64,000 bases of DNA from Candidatus Harpocratesius repetitus (GTDB lineage: Archaea > Asgardarchaeota > Lokiarchaeia > Sigyniarchaeales > Promethearchaeaceae), in NCBI GenBank assembly GCA_021498095.1, contig JAIZWK010000001.1:1324337-1388336 (forward strand). The letters run 5' to 3'. Position 1 is the first letter of the stretch, and the number at the start of each line of letters is the position of its first letter. Shown piece by piece: positions 1-7,115 of the stretch. A model generated the notes under the pieces. The model saw only the letters and a list, made by a program, of their open reading frames with translations, made no database searches and was not told the DNA's origin. A program made the translations under genes and the position numbers.

Positions 1-154
1 TCAGATCATATAAACAATGTGCATAATTTCAATCAAAAAATATCAAATGCATCAATTTTTGGATGATATTATATGACATGAAATATTAATTATGATAATT
101 ATATATATAAGAATATATCCACATTATCATATATATCAATTAATTTTTAATTAA
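1..154. other. AT-rich upstream region
   Basis: This stretch is very AT-rich, with several TATA-like runs around positions 95-135 that could serve as the box A promoter of the regulator gene starting at 155. No coding signal or RNA gene was seen in it. The window begins inside it, so an upstream neighbour cannot be judged. Confidence 0.4.
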
Positions 155-1243
155 GTGTCACAAAAAATGCATAATTATTTAGACCATTCCTTAGATGTTA
201 ATTTGCTAAAGAATATTTGTACCGGAGTTGGGGTTGAAATAAATATAAGTTTTCTTGCAGAGAAGTTTCATAAGCATAGAAATACCATAAAATCAAAAAT
301 TGACAATTTAATCAGAAATAAGGTTATTGAAAGACCATTATTCCCATTTAATGCTCTTCTTAAAGAATTTTCTCTTTTAGTTATCGAAAAAATTGATTTG
401 CCTCGAGATCCTAAAACCAACAAATGGATTGAAGAAGATCCTCAGATTTGGGCTGCATATTTCGTAAAAGAAGAAGAATACAATACTTTATTAATTGAAC
501 TTCATCGTGATTTTTACAACTATCAAATCTGGAAAGAAAAGATTTTTGAAGATGAATTGATCACTCTTGATAATGAACAAGTACATTACTATTATCCTAT
601 TTTTTCAAGTACAAATAGTATTCTTAAAAATAAACCTGAAGAGTCTCTAAAGATAATAAAAAGGAATTTTTGTAATGATGTAAATCTCCGTCTTGGAGAT
701 CAAAAAATTGATTCTTTAACTCTTGATATTTTAAAATTACTTTTGAATGGAAAAGGTATACGCACAAACGAAAACCACTTATCTAAGGTTCTAAATGTCC
801 ATAGAAAAACAATTCAAAGAAGAATCGAATTATATTTAAAAGATAATATTATTGGAAATCCACGATGCATCTTTCCAAGAATATGGTCTCCTCTTAGTTA
901 TTTTACTGTTCTTGCGTTATTGCAAATCAAACGATGTAAACAAAGAACCAGAGTAATTCAAAGCCTTATCAGAGATCCACACGTTACATTTATAACTAAA
1001 ATAAATACAAGAAATTATGATTTTGCTATGTTAAGCAATTTTCACACTATTGCTTCTCATCTTGAATGGTTTGAATCATTTAACATTCGATTTCAAAATT
1101 GTATTGGAGCAATAAAGAATACATATATATCCCCTTCTATGGCATTTTCTATTGATTATAACTATGTAACTCGTCTGTTTCTAGAAAAGCAACTTCAGAA
1201 AATTAAAGGGAAAGAACTTATTGAATCTATGAACTTTCCGTAA
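155..1243 (+). CDS. Tandem Lrp/AsnC-like winged-helix regulator
   Basis: A 362-aa protein with two helix-turn-helix units, around residues 28-60 (core HKHRNTIKSKIDNL) and 200-232 (core NVHRKTIQRRIELYL). Each is followed by about 110 residues of mixed alpha/beta character, so the protein looks like an internal duplication of an Lrp-type layout (DNA-binding part plus ligand or dimer part). Lrp proteins usually have a single such unit of about 150 aa and act as dimers; one chain may do that here. The start is GTG at 155, with an ATG four codons later (167) as an alternative. The target is unknown. The next gene is convergent, so the regulator is probably transcribed alone. The regulator role is inferred from the HTH motifs only. 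Confidence 0.7.
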   Translation: MSQKMHNYLDHSLDVNLLKNICTGVGVEINISFLAEKFHKHRNTIKSKIDNLIRNKVIERPLFPFNALLKEFSLLVIEKIDLPRDPKTNKWIEEDPQIWAAYFVKEEEYNTLLIELHRDFYNYQIWKEKIFEDELITLDNEQVHYYYPIFSSTNSILKNKPEESLKIIKRNFCNDVNLRLGDQKIDSLTLDILKLLLNGKGIRTNENHLSKVLNVHRKTIQRRIELYLKDNIIGNPRCIFPRIWSPLSYFTVLALLQIKRCKQRTRVIQSLIRDPHVTFITKINTRNYDFAMLSNFHTIASHLEWFESFNIRFQNCIGAIKNTYISPSMAFSIDYNYVTRLFLEKQLQKIKGKELIESMNFP

Positions 1244-1283
1244 GATGAAAGCGAATAAATGTTAAAAATCTGATGTTAAGTGT

Positions 1284-2570
1284 CTATTTCCTCATAAAAG
1301 AAAATCTTTTTGAAAAAATCTTAATGTTTGATTTAATATAGTTTTCTACTGCTGTAGGAACAAGATTGGAAATTTGTTCTCCATTTTTAATACAATTTCG
1401 AATGAATGTTCCATTAAATTGTTCAAATTCATATTTCTGAAGCGGTGCAACTGCTTTTCCATGCTTTTGGAATAATTGGCGCGTCCAAGCACTGTTTGAA
1501 AAGAAAATATCAAAATTGCCCACAATATCAAAAACTGTCTGCACCCATAAATCAGCGTTATGTTTGTCAGGAATTGGAAAAACTTGAATATTTTGAGATG
1601 GAATATCTGCTTCTTCCAATGCTGCTTGAATCATTTGCAAGCGCTCATGATATGTAAATGGGTTTTGTGGGGTGGAGTGATATTGAGAAGATCCTATTCC
1701 AATTTTTAAGATTTTTACTTGAGTCAAAGCATTTTTGATAACCTGTAAATGTCCTAAATGGAATGGTTGAAAACGACCGACAAATAAACCTATTTTATTG
1801 GTTGTATTTAATAATTTTATTGATTGATCTCTTCTATCTTTAGTTAATTGTTGATTTTTTTCTTTTTTTAGATCTATCTGTATTTTTTTTTTCTGAAATT
1901 GATTTTGTGCTTCAGATTCTCTTTGATATTCGCGCTGCAATGAATAAAAAATATTTTCATGTATCATTTTCTGCCAATAGTATCTACAAATAGAATCAAT
2001 TGGATGTTGATTGAAAAATTGTTCCGCCTCTTTAATTGGAATTATCTTAGCGGTTAGGTTTGTAATCTTACTTGATTTTGAACTTAAATTAGAATTAAAT
2101 TGCGTTAAATTTTCTTTAAGTAATGCAATAAAAGAATACACCGCTGCAACAACTCCATATTTATCTTGTTCAATGTGGAAATCATATAAACGCCCATAAA
2201 TTTTAGATGATTTTAAGCATTCGGAAAAATTCTGCCAAGCATCAGCTGCGATATTTTCAAATGAGATTGTTGGACTATATATTACATATCCATGAGCAGA
2301 ATCTGTCATAATTGTCTGTTTTAAGCCTTCTTGCATGCTATTTTGAGAAATATTTGGAATGATATATAAACTACCTTTAGTAGACCAAGCAAAAATTCTA
2401 AAATAAAGATGAGCGATATGATTATCTCTAATATCATTTAATGTTTTTCCAAAAACAAAGGAAGATAATTTCCCCGTATGAAATTTTGGTAGATCTTTAG
2501 GATTAAAGCAAGCAAATAGCTTCTTTCTTTTGCAAGGTGGCTTTTGGCTAAAATTGGGGGATAAATTCAT
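1284..2570 (-). CDS. nadM: NMN adenylyltransferase with novel N-terminal domain
   Basis: The last 170 residues are an archaeal-type nicotinamide-mononucleotide adenylyltransferase, the enzyme joining NMN and ATP to NAD. The signature GRFQPFHLGH with its HxGH motif lies near residue 265, and the C-terminal FNGTFIRNCI matches the family's ISGTxIR-type motif. Archaeal NadM is normally about 170 aa. Here about 255 unrecognised residues precede it, ending in a Lys/Gln-rich linker. The ATG at 2570 is preferred over 2585 because a GGAGG ribosome-binding site lies 8 bases ahead of it. The gene overlaps the end of the upstream DUF62 gene by 23 bases, so the two are probably translationally coupled. 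Confidence 0.85.
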   Translation of the reverse strand: MNLSPNFSQKPPCKRKKLFACFNPKDLPKFHTGKLSSFVFGKTLNDIRDNHIAHLYFRIFAWSTKGSLYIIPNISQNSMQEGLKQTIMTDSAHGYVIYSPTISFENIAADAWQNFSECLKSSKIYGRLYDFHIEQDKYGVVAAVYSFIALLKENLTQFNSNLSSKSSKITNLTAKIIPIKEAEQFFNQHPIDSICRYYWQKMIHENIFYSLQREYQRESEAQNQFQKKKIQIDLKKEKNQQLTKDRRDQSIKLLNTTNKIGLFVGRFQPFHLGHLQVIKNALTQVKILKIGIGSSQYHSTPQNPFTYHERLQMIQAALEEADIPSQNIQVFPIPDKHNADLWVQTVFDIVGNFDIFFSNSAWTRQLFQKHGKAVAPLQKYEFEQFNGTFIRNCIKNGEQISNLVPTAVENYIKSNIKIFSKRFSFMRK

Positions 2571-3549
2571 TAAATAATCCTCCAAGTAATTCTATTTTTA
2601 TTTCATCATCCAATTTTATTCCCAATTTTGCTTGAGCAGATGCTTGATTAATTGCAATTTCCATAAATCCACTTGAACCTTCAACCAGTAATAGTTGATC
2701 TGGTGAATGATCTGCAAAAATCTGAGAAACTTCCATCTGGTATTCTTTATTTTTGAAATGAAGGTGGACAAAAGGTGCTGTGCGCTTTAATTGTGTAAAA
2801 AACCATGCACTTGGTATATTAGTAATTAAATTTCCGAATCCGTCGCAGTACTGAACTTTTCCCGTGATAAAACGACCATCTTTACTTAATTTTGGTTCTA
2901 AATCCTCTATTAGAATAATTTCTTCTTGAATACTTCCCACGCTGAATAATTCCAATCCTCCTGCCAAGTGCGCTGCAACAGGCATCATAATATCACGTCC
3001 ATGAAATGTTCCTGCCCACAATTCTCTTTCCTGCTTCTTACTTAAGTCTACGTTAGGAACCACAGTAGATTCACCCATTTGTATACACTCGATATTTACT
3101 GCTTCTGGAACTTGCACTTCATTTTCTATATCTTTTACACTTTCTAAATGATTTCTCCGTTCTTTTATCATTTCTGCAAATGGAGGATAGAAGAATTCTT
3201 CTTCTTCAATTTTCAATATTACAGCAATTAGATTATGTGATTGAAAATAAGAAAAAATTCCATTATCAGGTCCAATTAGAATGTAATCATCGATGGTTTG
3301 AATTGCCAAAAGATTTCTGCTTGATCCTACTCCAGGATCAACCACATTGACAAATATTGTTCCTTTAGGGAAAGTATCATAAACCGTACGCAAGACATAA
3401 GCAGCTTCACGAATAGAAAAAGGAGTGATTGCATGAGTAATGTCGATGATTTTTACATCTGGATTTATTTGAAGCGCAATTCCTTTCATTTCTGCCACAT
3501 AATGGGATCCGCGCGTTCCAAAATCTGTAATTAACCCGATTCTTTTCAT
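2548..3549 (-). CDS. SAM hydroxide adenosyltransferase (DUF62)
   Basis: The 333-aa protein belongs to the SAM-dependent fluorinase/chlorinase-like DUF62 family, whose usual members hydrolyse S-adenosylmethionine to adenosine and methionine. Visible signatures are ITDFGTRGSHYVAEMKG at the N-terminus, VDPGVGSSRN near residue 75, GPDNGIF near 95 and FHGRDIMMPVAAHLAGG near 175. The family is usually about 260 aa; the extra length is mostly an insertion of about 50 residues (roughly 120-168), charged and poorly structured, just before the FHGRD motif. It overlaps nadM by 23 bases and both act on adenosyl substrates, but a shared pathway is only inferred. The start is the ATG at 3549. Confidence 0.85.
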   Translation of the reverse strand: MKRIGLITDFGTRGSHYVAEMKGIALQINPDVKIIDITHAITPFSIREAAYVLRTVYDTFPKGTIFVNVVDPGVGSSRNLLAIQTIDDYILIGPDNGIFSYFQSHNLIAVILKIEEEEFFYPPFAEMIKERRNHLESVKDIENEVQVPEAVNIECIQMGESTVVPNVDLSKKQERELWAGTFHGRDIMMPVAAHLAGGLELFSVGSIQEEIILIEDLEPKLSKDGRFITGKVQYCDGFGNLITNIPSAWFFTQLKRTAPFVHLHFKNKEYQMEVSQIFADHSPDQLLLVEGSSGFMEIAINQASAQAKLGIKLDDEIKIELLGGLFNEFIPQF

Positions 3550-3675
3550 TATCTTCCTCGTTTTTATTATTCATTTAATATTTATTTTTTTTAGAAAGAA
3601 AGATTGGGATTTCTGAAAGAAAAGTTGAAATCACAAAAATAATAAGTAATTTTAAAAAGTAAATAGAATCTAGAA

Positions 3676-4548
3676 TCATGATGAAAATTGTCTATCCACA
3701 TTAACATATTCTGCCAAAGCGCGAGCTTTTAATGCATATTCTTCAGCTCGACGTGCGTCCATTAATTCTTCTGAAACTTCTGCTGCTTTCATAAAATTAA
3801 TTTGTGCCTTTTTAAAATTATCCGTTCTAAGTCCTTTCATTGCTTTTTCTACCAATTCTTCTCGCTTTTTTAATAGAGCAGGGATTCTTTTTACAAAAGC
3901 TATTTTACTGGAATACATTTTGACCAATTCATCTTCATTCAGCTCTTTTGCATAGTTTTTGGCATTTTCATATTCCTTTTGTGCTTTTTCAAAATCTTTT
4001 CGCTTTAAAGCATTTTCTGCTAAATCATGTGCTCGATAAAGTTTTTTAGGTATTTTCTTAATTTTATCCAACAATTTTGCTGCTTCATCAAATTTTCCTT
4101 GTCTATTTAATTCTTTAATCCTATTTGATAATCGTGCTTCAACTTCTTGCTTATCTAATATCAATTCGGGTTGATCAAAGTATTTTGAAAATGCTTCTTG
4201 CATTAAGGGCTTGAGTACATCTTCATCTTCACTATATTTATCAACAAATTGTTCCATGCACATCTTTAAAGCTTCGCGATGAATTGCAGTATCTTCCTCT
4301 TTTCCAATTATGACCCCCGTAATCAATTGAATGGTAATACGCTTTTCACGGACTTCCTTCTTATATGAGTAAAATTGATAGTTTGGTAAAATTGTGAGCA
4401 CAAATTGCTTATCTGAGTGTCCCATGCGAATTTTCAACAATTCATTATCATTTAAATATATATATGGTGTATTCGGGGCGTTATACACGATCTTCTTACG
4501 TATCTTTGCATTTTGATCGACCACTAAAAAGAAAGCACCTAAAGTCAT
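3676..4548 (-). CDS. Helical-repeat protein with possible longin-like N-terminus
   Basis: A 290-aa protein of unknown function. The first ~115 residues alternate short hydrophobic strands (GAFFLVVDQNAKI, FVLTILPNYQFYSY) with a final helix, a layout that could be a longin- or roadblock-like fold, though this is a weak call. Residues 140-290 are alpha-helical repeats resembling tetratricopeptide repeats, for example GKFDEAAKLLDKIKKIP and KDFEKAQKEYENAKNYA, each with the usual A/Y small-large pattern. It lacks a signal peptide and membrane helices, so it is probably a cytoplasmic adaptor. Such small-fold plus repeat proteins are common in Asgard genomes. The start ATG at 4548 lacks a clear ribosome-binding site. 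Confidence 0.6.
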   Translation of the reverse strand: MTLGAFFLVVDQNAKIRKKIVYNAPNTPYIYLNDNELLKIRMGHSDKQFVLTILPNYQFYSYKKEVREKRITIQLITGVIIGKEEDTAIHREALKMCMEQFVDKYSEDEDVLKPLMQEAFSKYFDQPELILDKQEVEARLSNRIKELNRQGKFDEAAKLLDKIKKIPKKLYRAHDLAENALKRKDFEKAQKEYENAKNYAKELNEDELVKMYSSKIAFVKRIPALLKKREELVEKAMKGLRTDNFKKAQINFMKAAEVSEELMDARRAEEYALKARALAEYVNVDRQFSS

Positions 4549-4650
4549 GATTTCTATTCAACTCATGATAAGAATGGAATATGCCCTTAAAAAATATTCG
4601 TGAAAAAATCTTAATCACTCTTGAAAAAGGATGAAAAAAAATAAGTTTGA

Positions 4651-5088
4651 TTATTTACTTTTTTGAGCTTTAACTGTAAGTGCTCGACTGGTTATATCTT
4701 GCAAAGATTGAATTATTGTTAATAATTGGCTCATATATAAATTTTCACCTACAGATTTATTGATATCTTTTAATTTCTCAATTGCATCTAATTCTTCTTT
4801 GGTAATCGATTCCAATGACTTTTCATCCCATAATTTTTGAATTTCATTAGCAACTTGTGTATGAATTTTTTCAAGATCCTCTTGAGTATTTGCCCGACCT
4901 TTCTTAATTACTTCGATTATTAAACGCATGTTTTCATTAACATTAGTAAGGCTTTCTGTTATATTTTTGGAGTTTTGTTCAATTCGACGATTGAGTGCTT
5001 CGATTTGCGCAATTGTTCCATCCAAATTTTGGGTAATCTGGTTGATTTGGTTGGAAATTTGCTGTAAAATATCATTATTTTCTGCCAT
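4651..5088 (-). CDS. Small coiled-coil protein
   Basis: A 145-aa, almost wholly helical protein with heptad spacing of I/L residues through its first 75 residues (QQISNQINQITQNLDGTIAQ and onward). It has no signal peptide, no membrane helix and no catalytic motif. It follows another coiled-coil gene on the same strand 32 bases upstream, and the two have a similar beginning (a run of heptads in the first 60 residues), so they may be distant paralogues that form one complex. Function unknown. Confidence 0.6.
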   Translation of the reverse strand: MAENNDILQQISNQINQITQNLDGTIAQIEALNRRIEQNSKNITESLTNVNENMRLIIEVIKKGRANTQEDLEKIHTQVANEIQKLWDEKSLESITKEELDAIEKLKDINKSVGENLYMSQLLTIIQSLQDITSRALTVKAQKSK

Positions 5089-5120
5089 TTTTTTTCACAT
5101 CCAATTTAATATTTATTTTG

Positions 5121-5741
5121 CTATTTTGGAGGAGGATTCATTCCTGGTGGAGGATTGATCTTTGGTGGTTTCTTTTTTTCATTTGGTTTTGGTATCTTTA
5201 AATCTGGTGTTTGATTTTTAGAAAAATCGAATTTTGATTGAGGCATCGGTGTTTCATCTATTTTACTTGAAGTGTTTTCAACTGGATTTGATAATGAAGA
5301 ATCAACTTTTTCTAAAAGACTCTCAGAGGATTCCGTATCATCACTTTTTAAATTACTTTTCTTCAAACCCTTTACACCTTCTAAAACTTCTTTCAAAAGT
5401 ATATCTACTGTTTCGGGTTTCAATGCTTCCTCAGATGTTTTTGTAATTTTCTTTAATCTCTGTAAAACTTCATCCAAATCCTTTAATCCTATCTTCTCTC
5501 TAAATTTGGCAATCTCCTGCACAATTGTATCTCCAATTTGCTGAAAGATTAAGTGTTGGGCTTCTCCTTCCCGTTCTACACTTTCTGTCATTGAATGGAT
5601 CGAATTAACAAGCGAATCAACCCGATCAATCAAATTCTGGTTTAAATTGTCAATACTTACTTGTAAATTTTGAATTACTTTTCCTAATTGCGAAATCCGT
5701 GCATAAATATTCTGTAATAGGTCAGTTAACATTTCTGACAT
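5121..5741 (-). CDS. Coiled-coil protein with proline-rich tail
   Basis: A 206-aa protein. Residues 1-115 are coiled coil (heptads in ARISQLGKVIQNLQVSIDNL). Residues 120-180 are Ser/Asp/Glu-rich and probably disordered. The last 30 residues are Lys/Pro-rich and end in PPKINPPPGMNPPPK. The ATG at 5741 is chosen because an AAAGGA site lies about 9 bases ahead of it; an upstream in-frame ATG at 5795 would add 18 basic residues. The proline tail resembles ligands of profilin and SH3-type domains. Asgard archaea encode profilins, but a link here is only inference. Probably in one operon with the downstream coiled-coil gene. Confidence 0.6.
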   Translation of the reverse strand: MSEMLTDLLQNIYARISQLGKVIQNLQVSIDNLNQNLIDRVDSLVNSIHSMTESVEREGEAQHLIFQQIGDTIVQEIAKFREKIGLKDLDEVLQRLKKITKTSEEALKPETVDILLKEVLEGVKGLKKSNLKSDDTESSESLLEKVDSSLSNPVENTSSKIDETPMPQSKFDFSKNQTPDLKIPKPNEKKKPPKINPPPGMNPPPK

Positions 5742-5970
5742 GATTATCAATCCTTTTCTTTTTCCATACCCCGATTTTTTTTCTCTAATGAACATTTAAT
5801 CATTACAGTTAAAATATTTTTATAATAAAAAACGATTTTTTTTTACAATCGGCAGTTAAGATAATTCTATTTATATAACCAATTATTTAATTTTCCATTT
5901 CAGTTCCATAAAATTTTTAATTTTTTCTGTGCTTCTCATCTTAATACTCTTAAGAAATAATTTAATTTTT

Positions 5971-6090
5971 GGGATTGTTGCTTAGCCCGGTCAAAGCGCT
6001 AGTCTTATATGAAATAAATGCATACAATGAAATAACCGCATTTATTACTAGGCTAACTAGAAATCGAGAGTTCAAATCTCTCCAATCCCA
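5971..6090 (+). tRNA. tRNA-Ile(UAU), intron-containing
   Basis: The acceptor stem GGGATTG pairs fully with CAATCCC, followed by discriminator A at 6090. The D arm is GCTT/AAGC with GG in the loop, and the T arm is GAGAG-TTCAAAT-CTCTC. The anticodon stem CTAGT (5999-6003) pairs with ACTAG (6056-6060) and the variable loop is AAATC. Removing the 45-base intron at 6010-6054 leaves a seven-base loop C-T-TAT-A-A, giving anticodon UAU, which reads AUA (isoleucine). CCA is not encoded. Most archaea read AUA with a CAU tRNA carrying agmatidine, so a UAU species is unusual. Earlier 3' pairing choices would give a long variable arm and no sensible anticodon loop. Confidence 0.85.
6010..6054 (+). other. 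tRNA intron (position 37/38) with BHB motif
   Basis: The exon-intron junctions form a canonical bulge-helix-bulge. CTTA (6004-6007) pairs with TAGG (6049-6052), and is flanked by three-base bulges TAT (6008-6010) and CTA (6053-6055). The outer helix is the anticodon stem. The inner helix is G6011-C6048, one A/A mismatch and nine pairs (6013-6021 with 6038-6046). Cutting between the second and third base of each bulge, as the archaeal splicing endonuclease does, yields this intron. Confidence 0.85.
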
Positions 6091-6170
6091 TGGTTCTCTA
6101 AGATTTGCTAAATTTTGTAAAGATCGGATGAATTCAAAGGTATAATGAACAAAAAGGATTTGACGCCTTA

Positions 6171-7001
6171 CTAAACCAAGAAAAACTCCGAATTTTTCAA
6201 CTTTTTTTTGAATTTTAGAATGATAGCCTGAAGCACTGGATCTGACGGCGGCAGTTTCTGCTGCAAATATGCCATAATACGGGGTGTTGCGCATTTTATT
6301 AGCCATTCAATGTGCTCTTCGGTAAAGCCGTTGGGAAACCGCACATCTTCATGATTATAAGGAGAATCATCCACAAGTTTAAAAACAACCGTTTCAACGT
6401 AGTTTTCAAAAAAAGGTGCATACTTACCTTCGACGGGCGGTGGAAGATTAAAATCTGTGTTGCCGGTGGCTTGTGCAACATACATTTCGGCTAAATCTCC
6501 GAGCGTGGGGCAGTACAGCGGAATGTGGGCGCCGGGATGTTTTTTGCACCAATGCTCATACGTATAAAATTCCGGCACTTTTACTTCATCATTGCAGGGA
6601 AAACAGTATTGAATTTCATGTTTAAATGTCGTCCATTTATGAGGCATGCGTATTCCTTTTTTGTATAGTTTCAAAAATCTTTTTTTATCAAATCCATGAT
6701 ATGAATAGGCTTCATATCTTTCCTGTTCACTTTTTGATAATGGAATTCTTTTTAAATCATTTGGTGAAAATACCCGATATGGATTCTGTTTTCGCCATAA
6801 AAAGCGTAAAAACCAGTAGATATCGACCGGAAACCCTTCTGAATCGTATTTAATCCAATTGGGAAGTGGAATCGGGAGCCAAAATCTTTCTCCATCTCTA
6901 TGTATTGGAATAGGCCTTAGATCGATGCCGTAGCGCCAGTAATAATCGCATAGAGTAAAATGATAGCCTGTACAATTTGTAGAGAGGTAATGTCGTAGCA
7001 A
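6171..7001 (-). CDS. Unknown aromatic-rich protein with shared C-terminal module
   Basis: A 276-aa protein, rich in Trp, Tyr, Phe and Pro, not recognised. Residues from about 150 to 276 (motifs IPLYCPTLGDLAEMYVA, RFPNGFTEEHIEWLIKCA and KKKLKNSEFFLV) recur as the C-terminal 100 residues of the chimeric ORF at 22504-23196, so this is a family present at least twice here. Part of the gene is much richer in G+C than its surroundings (about 58 percent across 6481-6540), suggesting acquisition. It lies convergent to tRNA-Ile, with 80 bases between the two 3' ends. It has no signal peptide, and function is unknown. Confidence 0.6.
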   Translation of the reverse strand: MLRHYLSTNCTGYHFTLCDYYWRYGIDLRPIPIHRDGERFWLPIPLPNWIKYDSEGFPVDIYWFLRFLWRKQNPYRVFSPNDLKRIPLSKSEQERYEAYSYHGFDKKRFLKLYKKGIRMPHKWTTFKHEIQYCFPCNDEVKVPEFYTYEHWCKKHPGAHIPLYCPTLGDLAEMYVAQATGNTDFNLPPPVEGKYAPFFENYVETVVFKLVDDSPYNHEDVRFPNGFTEEHIEWLIKCATPRIMAYLQQKLPPSDPVLQAIILKFKKKLKNSEFFLV

Positions 7002-7065
7002 CTAAAGGTATTAAAAAAAAATTAGAATGGGGAACATTCAACCTTACTTCTTATAATCGCTTAAA

Positions 7066-7093
7066 CTATAATTTATATATAGGTAGGTGAAGG
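7066..7093 (+). promoter_or_regulatory. Probable TATA box and ribosome-binding site of the surface regulator gene
   Basis: An archaeal box A-like run (TATAATTTATATATAG, about 7067-7082) is followed by a purine-rich GGTAGGTGAAGGG segment ahead of the ATG at 7116. The distance to the ATG (about 22 bases) is long for a ribosome-binding site, so the purine run may lie at or near the transcription start instead. Confidence 0.4.
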
Positions 7094-7115
7094 GATTATC
7101 AAATCGCATTTAGGT

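Noticed and set aside
5999..6060. tRNA read as class II (Leu/Ser) with a long variable arm
   Set aside because: An earlier ACTAG at 6046-6051 could close the anticodon stem, but then the variable region is not a proper arm and the junction does not form a bulge-helix-bulge with a sensible anticodon.
5962..6306. Minus-strand ORF of 114 codons
   Set aside because: It runs antisense through the tRNA-Ile gene and overlaps the end of the 276-aa gene; its peptide reads like a translated tRNA complement.
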